From: Ktedonobacterales bacterium
GTDB lineage: Bacteria > Chloroflexota > Ktedonobacteria > Ktedonobacterales > JADMIN01
Length of the DNA: 13,012 nucleotides
Direction of reading: 5' to 3'
NCBI GenBank assembly: GCA_025935235.1
Contig: JAICVT010000087.1
Span: forward strand, 1-13,012
In this document: positions 1-5,716 of the stretch, in pieces
Layout of the letters: the number at the start of each line of letters is the position of its first letter
Position numbering within the stretch: the stretch's first letter is position 1
Program-made: the position numbers and the translations under genes
The notes under the pieces: generated by a model
The model's input: the letters and a program-made list of their open reading frames with translations, nothing else
Databases searched by the model: none
What the model was told of the DNA's origin: nothing

Positions 1-873
1 AGCGCGCACGCCAGCCAGACCAGCCAGACGAATGGCAAGGCGCGCGCCACGACCCAGGAGCGCCCATTCGTCAGCGACGCCACAGAGGCGTCAGACGCGG
101 CGGGCCAGTCCGCGGAGGGCGAGCCACTCGATGCGCTGGCCCCGCTGGAGGCGGCGCTCGGCCACACCTTCGCCAATCGCCAGCTCCTGCTCGACGCCCT
201 CACCCATCGCTCCTATGCCTATGAGTTCGCCGCGCCAGGGGTCATCTCGAATGAGCGGCTGGAGTTCCTGGGCGACGCGGCGCTGGGCCTCATCAGCGCC
301 GATCTGCTCTATCAGCAGCGTCCCGACGCGCAGGAGGGCGACCTGACCCAGTTGCGCGCGGCGCTGGTGCGCGCCTCCACGCTGGCCGAGTTCGCGCGGC
401 GCATCCCGCTAGGACCCTATCTGCGGCTGGGGCGCGGCGAAGAGGCAACGGGAGGGCGCGACCGCGAGACGCTGATCGCTTCGGCCTTCGAGGCGGTGAT
501 CGGCGCGCTCTATCTGGATGCCGGCCTCGCCGCGGCCCAGGCCTATCTGACGCCGCTCTTGCGCGCCGAGGCCACCAGCGCGGTGAAACAACGCCGCGTC
601 AAAGACGACAAGTCGCTCCTGCAGGAGCTGGCGCAGGGGCAGCTCAGCGTCACACCGCGCTATGTGGTCGTCAACCAGGAGGGACCGTCGCACGACCGCG
701 TCTTCACTGTCGAGGCGCTGCTGGGCGAGGTGGTGATCGGGCGCGGGCAGGGCCACAGCAAGCGCGAGGCGGAGCAGGCCGCCGCCCATGCCGCGCTACA
801 AGACCCCGGCTGGTCGGCGTCCGAGCCGCCTGAGGCATCCGAAGCGGCAACGGAATCAGCGCCCGAAGAGTAG
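1..873 (+). CDS. rnc: Ribonuclease III (5' end outside the window)
   Basis: Double-strand-specific endoribonuclease of rRNA and mRNA processing, cytoplasmic. Frame 1 is open from the first base to TAG at 871-873, giving 290 visible residues and no convincing in-frame start, so the gene begins upstream. Residues 1-47 are a low-complexity Ala/Thr/Gln/Glu-rich stretch absent from typical RNases III of about 225-250 residues. The catalytic domain follows, with the signature NERLEFLGDA at 84-93 and the second helix motif ASAFEAVIGALYLDAG near 160-175. A dsRNA-binding domain runs from about 204 to 270 (LLQELAQ through SKREAEQAAAHAAL), with an acidic tail after it. Seen in sequence: the position matching Asp114 of the E. 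coli enzyme (Asp107 in Aquifex) is Ser161, while the partner Glu164 is kept. Some RNases III may naturally differ here. The family assignment is secure; the exact start is unknown. Confidence 0.95.
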   Translation, partial: SAHASQTSQTNGKARATTQERPFVSDATEASDAAGQSAEGEPLDALAPLEAALGHTFANRQLLLDALTHRSYAYEFAAPGVISNERLEFLGDAALGLISADLLYQQRPDAQEGDLTQLRAALVRASTLAEFARRIPLGPYLRLGRGEEATGGRDRETLIASAFEAVIGALYLDAGLAAAQAYLTPLLRAEATSAVKQRRVKDDKSLLQELAQGQLSVTPRYVVVNQEGPSHDRVFTVEALLGEVVIGRGQGHSKREAEQAAAHAALQDPGWSASEPPEASEAATESAPEE

Positions 874-880
874 CGCGTGG

Positions 881-888
881 AGGAGGAG
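881..888 (+). promoter_or_regulatory. Shine-Dalgarno site of the DUF302 gene
   Basis: AGGAGGAG lies 7 bases before ATG 896. It decides the start of the following gene in favour of 896 over an in-frame ATG at 788, which lies inside the RNase III dsRNA-binding region and has no ribosome binding site of this quality. Confidence 0.8.
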
Positions 889-895
889 TCGCCAG

Positions 896-1312
896 ATGGT
901 CAACCAAGCGCCTGCAGACGCCTATGCGCCTGAGGGCGTCGTCTCCAGGTCCAGCGCGTTCACATTCATCGAGACGACCAAGCGTATACAGAAGGCGCTG
1001 GCAAGGAACGGATTCAGACTGTACGCCCTGATAGACCACAGTGCAGATGCCACTGGAGTTGGTGTGGCGATGCCAGAGGCGACTGTGCTCATCTTTGGCA
1101 AACCTGAGGCTGGAGCGCCGCTGATGGTCGCCTCTCCGCTGCTGGCGCTCGACCTGCCGCTGAAGGCGCTCATCTGGCAAGATACGGCACGGCAGGTCTG
1201 GGTGAGCTACCTCAGCCCGGCCTGGCTCGCCCAGCGCTACCACATCCCCGCCGACCTGGCGCGCAATATCGCGGGTATGGAGCCGCTGATTGCGGCGGCC
1301 ATCCAGCCGTGA
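896..1312 (+). CDS. DUF302 family protein
   Basis: A 138-residue soluble protein that is essentially one DUF302 domain, a small alpha/beta fold of unknown biochemical function found in many bacteria. Visible family features are the N-terminal amphipathic helix (FIETTKRIQKALARNGF, 24-40), IDH at 46-48, the strand TVLIFGKP at 63-70, the segment LLALDLPLKALIW at 82-94, and a C-terminal AWLAQRY region. No signal peptide or membrane segment is seen. The start at 896 is supported by AGGAGGAG; a longer in-frame reading from 788 would add a Arg/Pro-rich, non-domain-like stretch within rnc. It starts 22 bases after rnc and ends 35 bases before the RidA-family gene, so the three may be co-transcribed. 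The family call is good; the function is unknown. Confidence 0.85.
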   Translation: MVNQAPADAYAPEGVVSRSSAFTFIETTKRIQKALARNGFRLYALIDHSADATGVGVAMPEATVLIFGKPEAGAPLMVASPLLALDLPLKALIWQDTARQVWVSYLSPAWLAQRYHIPADLARNIAGMEPLIAAAIQP

Positions 1313-1347
1313 AGTCATCGTGAGGCAGATGCGAGGAGGGTAGCGGC

Positions 1348-1833
1348 ATGCGGATCGAAGCAAAACTGGCCGAGCGCGGGCTGATCCTGCCGAGGGCGCT
1401 GGATGTGGGCGGCGCGATGCGGCTCCCCTTCGCGCAGGTGCGCGTCTTTGGCGACCGCGCGTTCATCGCTGGCCACGGCCCAACCAATCCAGATGGCTCC
1501 GTCGCCGAGCCGCTGGGCAAGGTTGGGCGCGATGTCACGCTGGAGCAGGCCTATCACGCCGCCGAGCTGACGACGCTGGCGATGCTGGCCGACCTCCAGC
1601 GCGCGCTGGGCGACCTCGACCGCGTCACCGCCTGGCTGCGCGTCTTTGGGATGGTGCAGACGGCGGCGGGCTTCCAGCAGACGCCAGCGGTCATCAATGG
1701 CTGCTCTGATCTGCTGCTCGATCTCTTCGGTCCAGAGGTCGGCCCGCACGCCCGCAGCGCCGTCGGCATGGCCGAGCTGCCCTTCAACATCCCGGTCGAG
1801 ATCGAGGCTGAGGTCGCCATCAGCGCGTCGTAA
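1348..1833 (+). CDS. RidA/YjgF/YER057c/UK114 family protein (long form)
   Basis: A 161-residue member of the RidA superfamily, whose best-known enzymes hydrolyse reactive enamine/imine intermediates made by PLP enzymes, usually as trimers in the cytosol. It resembles the longer YjgF-like subgroup (about 150-160 residues) more than the 128-residue RidA. The C-terminal signature ARSAVGMAELPFNIPVEIEA runs from 135 to 154 and contains Arg136, the counterpart of the carboxylate-binding Arg105 of E. coli RidA. Acidic residues in the following strand (Glu151, Glu153) match the usual position. The strand AFIAGHGP at 38-45 corresponds to the family's FVSGQ-type motif. GAGGAGG at 1333-1339, 8 bases upstream of ATG 1348, fixes the start. 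It sits between the DUF302 and methyltransferase genes, and the context does not reveal a substrate. Deaminase activity is inferred from the family only. Confidence 0.9.
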   Translation: MRIEAKLAERGLILPRALDVGGAMRLPFAQVRVFGDRAFIAGHGPTNPDGSVAEPLGKVGRDVTLEQAYHAAELTTLAMLADLQRALGDLDRVTAWLRVFGMVQTAAGFQQTPAVINGCSDLLLDLFGPEVGPHARSAVGMAELPFNIPVEIEAEVAISAS

Positions 1834-1856
1834 CGAGCGAATTGGAGCGCACTGGC

Positions 1857-2594
1857 ATGGATACGCCGAAGTGGTATCCCGATGAGCTGGCGCGCGCGGG
1901 CGCCGAGCATCGCGACCCGTCCTACGTTGCGGGCTACGACCGCAAGGCGGCGGTTGACCCGGCGGAGGATCTGGCGCTGCTGCGCGGCCTGGGGCTGGGC
2001 GCCAGGAGTGTCGTCGTGGACCTCGGCGCGGGAACGGGAGCCTTCGCGCTGGCCGCAGCGTCGCACTGTGGCCAGGTGATCGCGGTGGATGTCTCGCCGG
2101 CGATGCTGGCGGCGTTGCGAGCTAAGGTCGAGCGGCTGGGGCTGCGCAACATCACCTGCGAGCAGGCGGGTTTCCTCAGCTACCAGCATCGCGGCGCGCC
2201 CGCCGACCTCGTCTATTCGCGCAATGCCCTGCACCATCTGCCCGACTTCTGGAAGGCGCTGGCCTTCCAGCGCATCGCAGCGATACTGCGCCCAGGCGCA
2301 GCGCTCATCCTGCGCGACCTGATCTTCTCGTTCGAGCCGAGCGAGGCCGCGCAGAGCATTGACGCCTGGCTGGCCAGCGCAGATCAGCGCGCGGACGATC
2401 CCAACCCTGGCTGGTCACGCGCCGAGCTGGAAGAGCACCTGCGCGACGAGTACAGCACGTTCACCTGGCTGCTGGAGCCGATGCTGGAGCGCGCGGGCTT
2501 CCAGATCGAGGAGCGGCGCCTGAGCCCTTCGGGCATCTACACCGCCTACCTCTGTCGCAAGCGCGACCGCGCCACGCAGCCTCTGCCGCAATAG
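1857..2594 (+). CDS. Class I SAM-dependent methyltransferase
   Basis: A predicted cytosolic methyltransferase of 245 residues with the Rossmann-like class I fold (Methyltransf_11/25 type). Motif I is VVVDLGAGTGAFALA at 52-66, with the SAM-binding glycines. Motif II ends in AVDVSP at 76-81, where Asp78 would bind the ribose. The motif IV region is ADLVYSRNALHHLPD at 116-130, followed by a strand and helix around LRPGAALILRDL. The C-terminal third (WLLEPMLERAGF, then a final strand near GIYTAYLC) is typical of small-molecule methyltransferases. A TTG at 1842 would add five residues, but ATG 1857 has GGAG at 1844-1847 with 9-base spacing and is preferred. It begins 23 bases after the RidA-family gene, so it probably belongs to the same transcript. 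The substrate is not evident. Confidence 0.9.
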   Translation: MDTPKWYPDELARAGAEHRDPSYVAGYDRKAAVDPAEDLALLRGLGLGARSVVVDLGAGTGAFALAAASHCGQVIAVDVSPAMLAALRAKVERLGLRNITCEQAGFLSYQHRGAPADLVYSRNALHHLPDFWKALAFQRIAAILRPGAALILRDLIFSFEPSEAAQSIDAWLASADQRADDPNPGWSRAELEEHLRDEYSTFTWLLEPMLERAGFQIEERRLSPSGIYTAYLCRKRDRATQPLPQ

Positions 2595-2671
2595 AGCGAG
2601 GAGGAGCGAGACGGGCGGACACAGCGCCGCGCCACCACCAGCTACCAGGCCGCGTCGCTCGATACTGGCGC

Positions 2672-3628
2672 TCAGGAGCCGTGGCTCGCCTGGTCGGCAT
2701 CCTGGCTCGTCCGGCTCGTGAAGAGCGACGCGCCAATCGAGATGGCCAGGATGCACGCGATGAGACCCAGCGAGAGCGCGATGGGCATGTGATAGAGATC
2801 GGCTATCAGCATCTTGATCCCCACCAATACCAGAATGGCGGCGAGGCCATATTTCAGATATCCGAAGCGCTCAATGGAGCCAGCCAGCAGAAAATACAGC
2901 GAACGCAGGCCAAGGATGGCCAGGATGTTGGAGGTATAGACGATGAACGGGTCCGTCGTGATCGCGAAGATCGCGGGGATGGAGTCGAGCGCAAAGATCA
3001 GGTCGGTGCTTTCCAGCAGCAGCAGAACCACCAGCAAGGGTGTGATCCACCAGCGTCCATCGCGGCGCACGGCAAACCGGGCGCCCTGGTAGTCCTCGGT
3101 GACGGGAAACAGCCGCCGGGCCAGGCGCACGATAGGATTCTTATCGGGCTGCACGTCGCGCTCCTGATGCAGCGCGAGGCGGATGCCCGTGATGACGAGG
3201 AACGCGCCGAAGAGATAGAGCACCCAATGGAAGGTCTCGACGAGCGCCGTGCCTAGCCCGATGAGCGCGCCGCGCATCACGATCGCGCCGAGTACACCCC
3301 AGAACAGCACGCGGTGCTGGTACTCCGCTGGGACGGCAAATGACGAGAAGAGCAAGACAAAGATGAAGATGTTATCCACGCTGAGCGATTTTTCGATCAG
3401 ATAGCCCGTCAGAAATTGCGACCCAACCTCCGGACCATACCAGAGAAAGAGCGCTCCAGCGAAGAGGAGTGACAGGCCAATCCAGACGGCGCTCCACACC
3501 GCTGCTTCGCGGAACGAGACCACATGCGCCTTGCGGTTGAACACGCCTAGATCAAGCGCCAGCAGCGCCAGCACGCAGATATTGAACCCAATCCAGAGCG
3601 CCGGTGTACCGATCGTTCCCGTCCCCAT
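2672..3628 (-). CDS. TerC/Alx family integral membrane protein
   Basis: A 318-residue inner-membrane protein of the TerC/Alx family. Family members are tied to manganese efflux (Alx, MntP-like physiology), tellurite resistance or metalation of exported proteins. About eight or nine hydrophobic segments are visible. Conserved membrane acidic residues are present: Asp26 (LALDLGVF), Glu79 and Asp85 (EKSLSVDNIFIF), and Glu206, Asp209 and Asp215 (LLLESTDLIFALDSIPAIF). TSNILAILGLRSLYF at 232-246 is another strong family block. Length matches Alx-type proteins of about 320 residues. Start choice: ATG 3634 is in frame but has the SD-like AAGGA (3635-3639) directly against it. The ATG two codons later, at 3628, has ideal 6-base spacing, so I use it. 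The gene converges on the plus-strand methyltransferase. A long non-coding leader lies upstream. The family is certain; the transported ion is not shown. Confidence 0.92.
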   Translation of the reverse strand: MGTGTIGTPALWIGFNICVLALLALDLGVFNRKAHVVSFREAAVWSAVWIGLSLLFAGALFLWYGPEVGSQFLTGYLIEKSLSVDNIFIFVLLFSSFAVPAEYQHRVLFWGVLGAIVMRGALIGLGTALVETFHWVLYLFGAFLVITGIRLALHQERDVQPDKNPIVRLARRLFPVTEDYQGARFAVRRDGRWWITPLLVVLLLLESTDLIFALDSIPAIFAITTDPFIVYTSNILAILGLRSLYFLLAGSIERFGYLKYGLAAILVLVGIKMLIADLYHMPIALSLGLIACILAISIGASLFTSRTSQDADQASHGS

Positions 3629-3634
3629 CGCCAT

Positions 3635-3639
3635 TCCTT
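3635..3639 (-). promoter_or_regulatory. Shine-Dalgarno site that decides the TerC start
   Basis: On the minus strand AAGGA is immediately followed by ATG (3634) and, 6 bases further, by a second in-frame ATG (3628). Zero spacing is unfavourable and 6 is normal, so initiation at 3628 is more likely. Confidence 0.6.
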
Positions 3640-3795
3640 GTCGTCGCCATCATCTTTGCGCCTGCCACGGCGCGGTCGCTACAGCGCTGCCAGCCAATGG
3701 CGCTGGGCGCTCTCACGGCCTCTGCGGTAACAGGCGCAGGCGACCACAGTGCGATCACTCTGAACCGTGCGCGTGACACGCCAACAGTCCGTTCA

Positions 3796-3825
3796 TTATC
3801 GCATGGGGCGTTATCGCATGGGGCG
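3796..3825. repeat. Perfect tandem duplication of a 15-base unit
   Basis: TTATCGCATGGGGCG occurs twice in direct succession, 3796-3810 and 3811-3825. On the minus strand each copy ends in GCGATAA, and the distal one continues to GATAATGAAC, which resembles a -10 element. It may be a slippage duplication or a doubled operator in front of TerC. Confidence 0.9.
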
Positions 3826-3840
3826 TTCCAGGAATGCGGA

Positions 3841-3856
3841 CGCTCTTGGGGGAGCG
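3841..3856 (-). repeat. Short stem-loop in the TerC leader
   Basis: CGCTC (3841-3845) pairs with GAGCG (3852-3856) around a 6-base loop, which on the minus strand reads CCCCAA. It has no following T-run, so it is not a standard intrinsic terminator. Confidence 0.5.
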
Positions 3857-3886
3857 AAGCAAAGGCGTCGGCTATCATCAAAGCTG

Positions 3887-3937
3887 CCTCGGTTGGCAGA
3901 TGGGAGCGGTAGATACTCTCCGTTTGACCAACCGAGG
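3887..3937 (-). repeat. 10-base perfect inverted repeat upstream of TerC
   Basis: CCTCGGTTGG (3887-3896) and CCAACCGAGG (3928-3937) are exact reverse complements separated by 31 bases. The spacer contains a smaller GGAG/CTCC pair (3903-3906 with 3918-3921), so RNA from the minus strand could form a stem with an inner hairpin. It lies 35 bases beyond the lipoprotein stop. No T-tract follows on the minus strand, so it could be a processed or Rho-type 3' end, or a leader structure for TerC. Its role is undetermined. Confidence 0.7.
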
Positions 3938-3971
3938 GCTTCAAGTCAGTTCAGCGATCCAGCGCAGGTCC

Positions 3972-4577
3972 CTAGTATCCGCCAGCGCCGTATCCGCCGC
4001 CCGGCGCATTGGTCGGCGATGCCCCACCGCCGCTGGAGTTGGCCGCCAGATCGGTCGTCGCCACGTACCACTCGTTGAACAGCCCTTCGCCATTCGTGTC
4101 GCTCTGGCTCTGGTCGCCAGAGTAGCGGTAGAGTGGATGCCCGTTGTAGGCCACCTGCGCGCCGTTGCCACTGTTGAGCATCGTCAGCGAGCCAGAGAGG
4201 CTGGTTCCCATTGGGCTTCCGCTGGCCGTGAGGGGCGGCCACATCTGCGCGCACGATCCCGTGCAAGTGGCGCTGGAGGCGCTATCGGGCGTGAAATAGT
4301 AGAGCGTCTTACCGCTCGCATCAGCCAGCGCGGTCTGCGATTTGCCGCTCACCGTCACCGTCTTAGTACAGACGGTGGCGCCCGACGCGCATTGCAGTTT
4401 GACCCCGCCCGACGCTGATGAGCCGCCGCCGGTTGAGCTGGAGCCGCCGCTGCCATACAGGCCACCGGCGCCGGTCCCGCCAGTCGCGCCAGCCCCGCCG
4501 CACGCCGCCAGCGCCAGCAGCGCCGAGAGCGCCAGCCCCGCCAGCGCGCCGACTCGTCTACCCCTGAAAGTTGTCAT
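3972..4577 (-). CDS. Secreted lipoprotein with Yx(FWY)xxD motifs (COG4315-like)
   Basis: A 201-residue predicted exported lipoprotein. It has an N-terminal Arg-rich region (FRGRR, 4-8), a hydrophobic core from 11 to 25, and the lipobox LAAC with Cys26 as the lipidation site. A Gly/Ser/Thr-rich linker follows to about residue 58. The mature domain carries two 'secreted repeat' units (Secreted_repeat/PF03640 type). The first has LADASGKTLYYFTPD with YYFTPD at 93-98, then CTGSCAQMWPPL. The second has AYNGHPLYRYSGD with YRYSGD at 150-155, then GEGLFNEWYV. Four cysteines (63, 70, 105, 109) could form two disulfides. A second Gly-rich tail (GGGYGAGGY) ends the protein. The molecular function of this family is not established. 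GGAGG 7 bases before ATG 4577 supports the start, and that site is inside a small hairpin. It appears to be a separate unit, in the same direction as the glycan locus. Confidence 0.9.
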   Translation of the reverse strand: MTTFRGRRVGALAGLALSALLALAACGGAGATGGTGAGGLYGSGGSSSTGGGSSASGGVKLQCASGATVCTKTVTVSGKSQTALADASGKTLYYFTPDSASSATCTGSCAQMWPPLTASGSPMGTSLSGSLTMLNSGNGAQVAYNGHPLYRYSGDQSQSDTNGEGLFNEWYVATTDLAANSSGGGASPTNAPGGGYGAGGY

Positions 4578-4584
4578 GGTCGAA

Positions 4585-4606
4585 CCTCCGCCGCGGAGAA
4601 CGTTCT
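4585..4606 (-). promoter_or_regulatory. RBS-masking hairpin next to a 10-base palindrome, lipoprotein leader
   Basis: On the minus strand CTCCG, loop CGG, CGGAG forms a tight stem (4586-4598) that includes most of the GGAGG ribosome binding site of the lipoprotein gene. Directly upstream, AGAACGTTCT (4597-4606) is a perfect palindrome that could be a small operator. Both are seen in the sequence; any regulatory role is inference. Confidence 0.4.
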
Positions 4607-4714
4607 GTTCCCGCTCGGTGTGAAATCCCGATACAATGAGCGATCAGGGGGCGCGCGTCCCGCATGTTCTGAGGAAAGTACGTCAGGGTGTTACAACCAC
4701 GGGCTGAAGCAGAT

Positions 4715-5716
4715 TCAGAGGAAGAGCGCCCGGTAGCGCAGCGCGCCGCGCAGCCGCCAGAAGACGGAGAGCGGAGGGATGAGGGCCGAGGTGACGAGCA
4801 TCTCGACCAGATGAGCGGGCGCGTGCGATGTTCCGCGCAGCCGGGTCAGCCAGAAGCCTATGGTGAGGGCGCCCCACACGCCAATGCCGGTGGCGGCCAG
4901 CCGCTTGCGCCAGGTCGCCGCGCCGACCAGCGCCATCAGCAGCGCCGCGACGGTCGCGTAGTAGCGCCACGGTGGCGCCGCCTGGATGCGCTGGCGATAG
5001 AGCCGGGGATGTTTGCGATAGAGCAGCGCGTTATACATGCTGTGGCGCTGCTGCGCGAGGCTGACGCCCCAGCGGCTGGGGCGGATGGGGTGCGCGACCA
5101 CCGCCGCTGGCGCATGGACGAGACGCGCGCCGCGCTCCAGAAGCGAAAAGGCGAGATCGCTGTCTTCGCGCCAGGCGCGCGGGAAGCGCTCGTCGAAGCC
5201 GTTGACCGAGACCAGCGCGTCGCGGCGATAGAAGCAGTTGGCGGTCACGAACTCGGCTTTGGCTAGCAGCGCCGCGTTGCGCTCGTAGTCGGTCGGGTTG
5301 TCGCGGCAGGGGATGACGAGCTTGCCCGACGCGCCATCCGCGCCAGCGCGCAGCGCTGCGGCGCCAGCGCGCAGCCAGCCGGGAGCGGGGATGCAGTCAT
5401 CGTCGGTGAAGGCGATGATCGCGCCCGTCGCCCGCCGCCAGCCAGCGTTGCGCGCCGCCGCTGGGCCATGCGCGGTCCCCGTCACGGGCAGATAGCGCAG
5501 CGCCGGGACCTTCCCGGGAGACGTGGCGCGGGCGCGCTCGGCGAGCCGCCGCATGAGCGCGACGACCTCTGGGCTGGCGCCGTCGTCGGCCACGATGATT
5601 TCATACTCCGACGGCTCGAAGCGCTGGGCCAGCAGCGCCGTCAGGCAGCGCTCCAGCAGCGCAGGCCGCCGATAGGTTGGCACGACCACCGAGACGCGCA
5701 TCGTGGACATCGTCAT
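4715..5716 (-). CDS. Family 2 glycosyltransferase with membrane C-terminus
   Basis: A GT2 (GT-A fold, inverting) glycosyltransferase of 333 residues from ATG 5716. The nucleotide-binding start VSVVVPTYRRP is near residues 8-18, VADDGAS follows the second strand, and AFTDDDCIPAPGWL supplies the metal-binding DDD. The acceptor/catalytic region WREDSDLAFSLLERGARL contains the ED pair. The C-terminal part has hydrophobic segments (near YYATVAALLMALVGA, GIGVWGALTIGFWL and LVTSALIPPLSVFW), suggesting anchoring at the membrane with a lipid-linked acceptor. Start: ATG 5716 overlaps the TGA of the carbamoyltransferase as ATGA, which suggests translational coupling. ATGs at 5710 and 5701 are alternatives, and no strong SD precedes any of them. 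A longer reading from 5788 lies inside the upstream gene and has no domain content. It is the last gene of the glycan locus; donor sugar unknown. Confidence 0.9.
   Translation of the reverse strand: MTMSTMRVSVVVPTYRRPALLERCLTALLAQRFEPSEYEIIVADDGASPEVVALMRRLAERARATSPGKVPALRYLPVTGTAHGPAAARNAGWRRATGAIIAFTDDDCIPAPGWLRAGAAALRAGADGASGKLVIPCRDNPTDYERNAALLAKAEFVTANCFYRRDALVSVNGFDERFPRAWREDSDLAFSLLERGARLVHAPAAVVAHPIRPSRWGVSLAQQRHSMYNALLYRKHPRLYRQRIQAAPPWRYYATVAALLMALVGAATWRKRLAATGIGVWGALTIGFWLTRLRGTSHAPAHLVEMLVTSALIPPLSVFWRLRGALRYRALFL

Larger units (their letters stand above)
3635..3971 (-). other. Non-coding interval between the lipoprotein and TerC genes
   Basis: These 337 bases, or 343 if TerC starts at 3628, contain no ORF with family-like content. 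They do contain several short structures, described separately: a 10-base perfect inverted repeat at 3887-3937, a small stem-loop at 3841-3856, and a tandem 15-base repeat at 3796-3825. The stretch is likely to hold the 3' end of the lipoprotein transcript and the promoter and 5' leader of TerC. No promoter with both good -35 and -10 hexamers could be picked by eye. On the minus strand GATAAT occurs at the downstream end of the tandem repeat, but without a -35 match. Confidence 0.6.

Noticed and set aside
704..1363. Minus-strand open frame antisense to rnc and the DUF302 gene
   Set aside because: Low-complexity Arg/Pro/Ala translation typical of a shadow, while the plus-strand frames carry clear domains.
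2595..2671. Bidirectional terminator between the convergent methyltransferase and TerC genes
   Set aside because: Only a 6-base pair AGCGCC/GGCGCT (2623-2628 with 2667-2672) with a 38-base loop is visible, and there is no T-run on either strand.
3801..3825. CRISPR-like array in the TerC leader
   Set aside because: Only two copies of a 15-base unit in direct contact, with no spacer between them.
3845..3930. yybP-ykoY manganese riboswitch upstream of TerC
   Set aside because: GGAGAGTA and CCGAGG pieces are present and CAAACGG could pair with CCTTTG, but the GTCGTCA-like block and the usual order of helices are missing. The dominant fold is a simple inverted repeat. A covariance-model search would decide.
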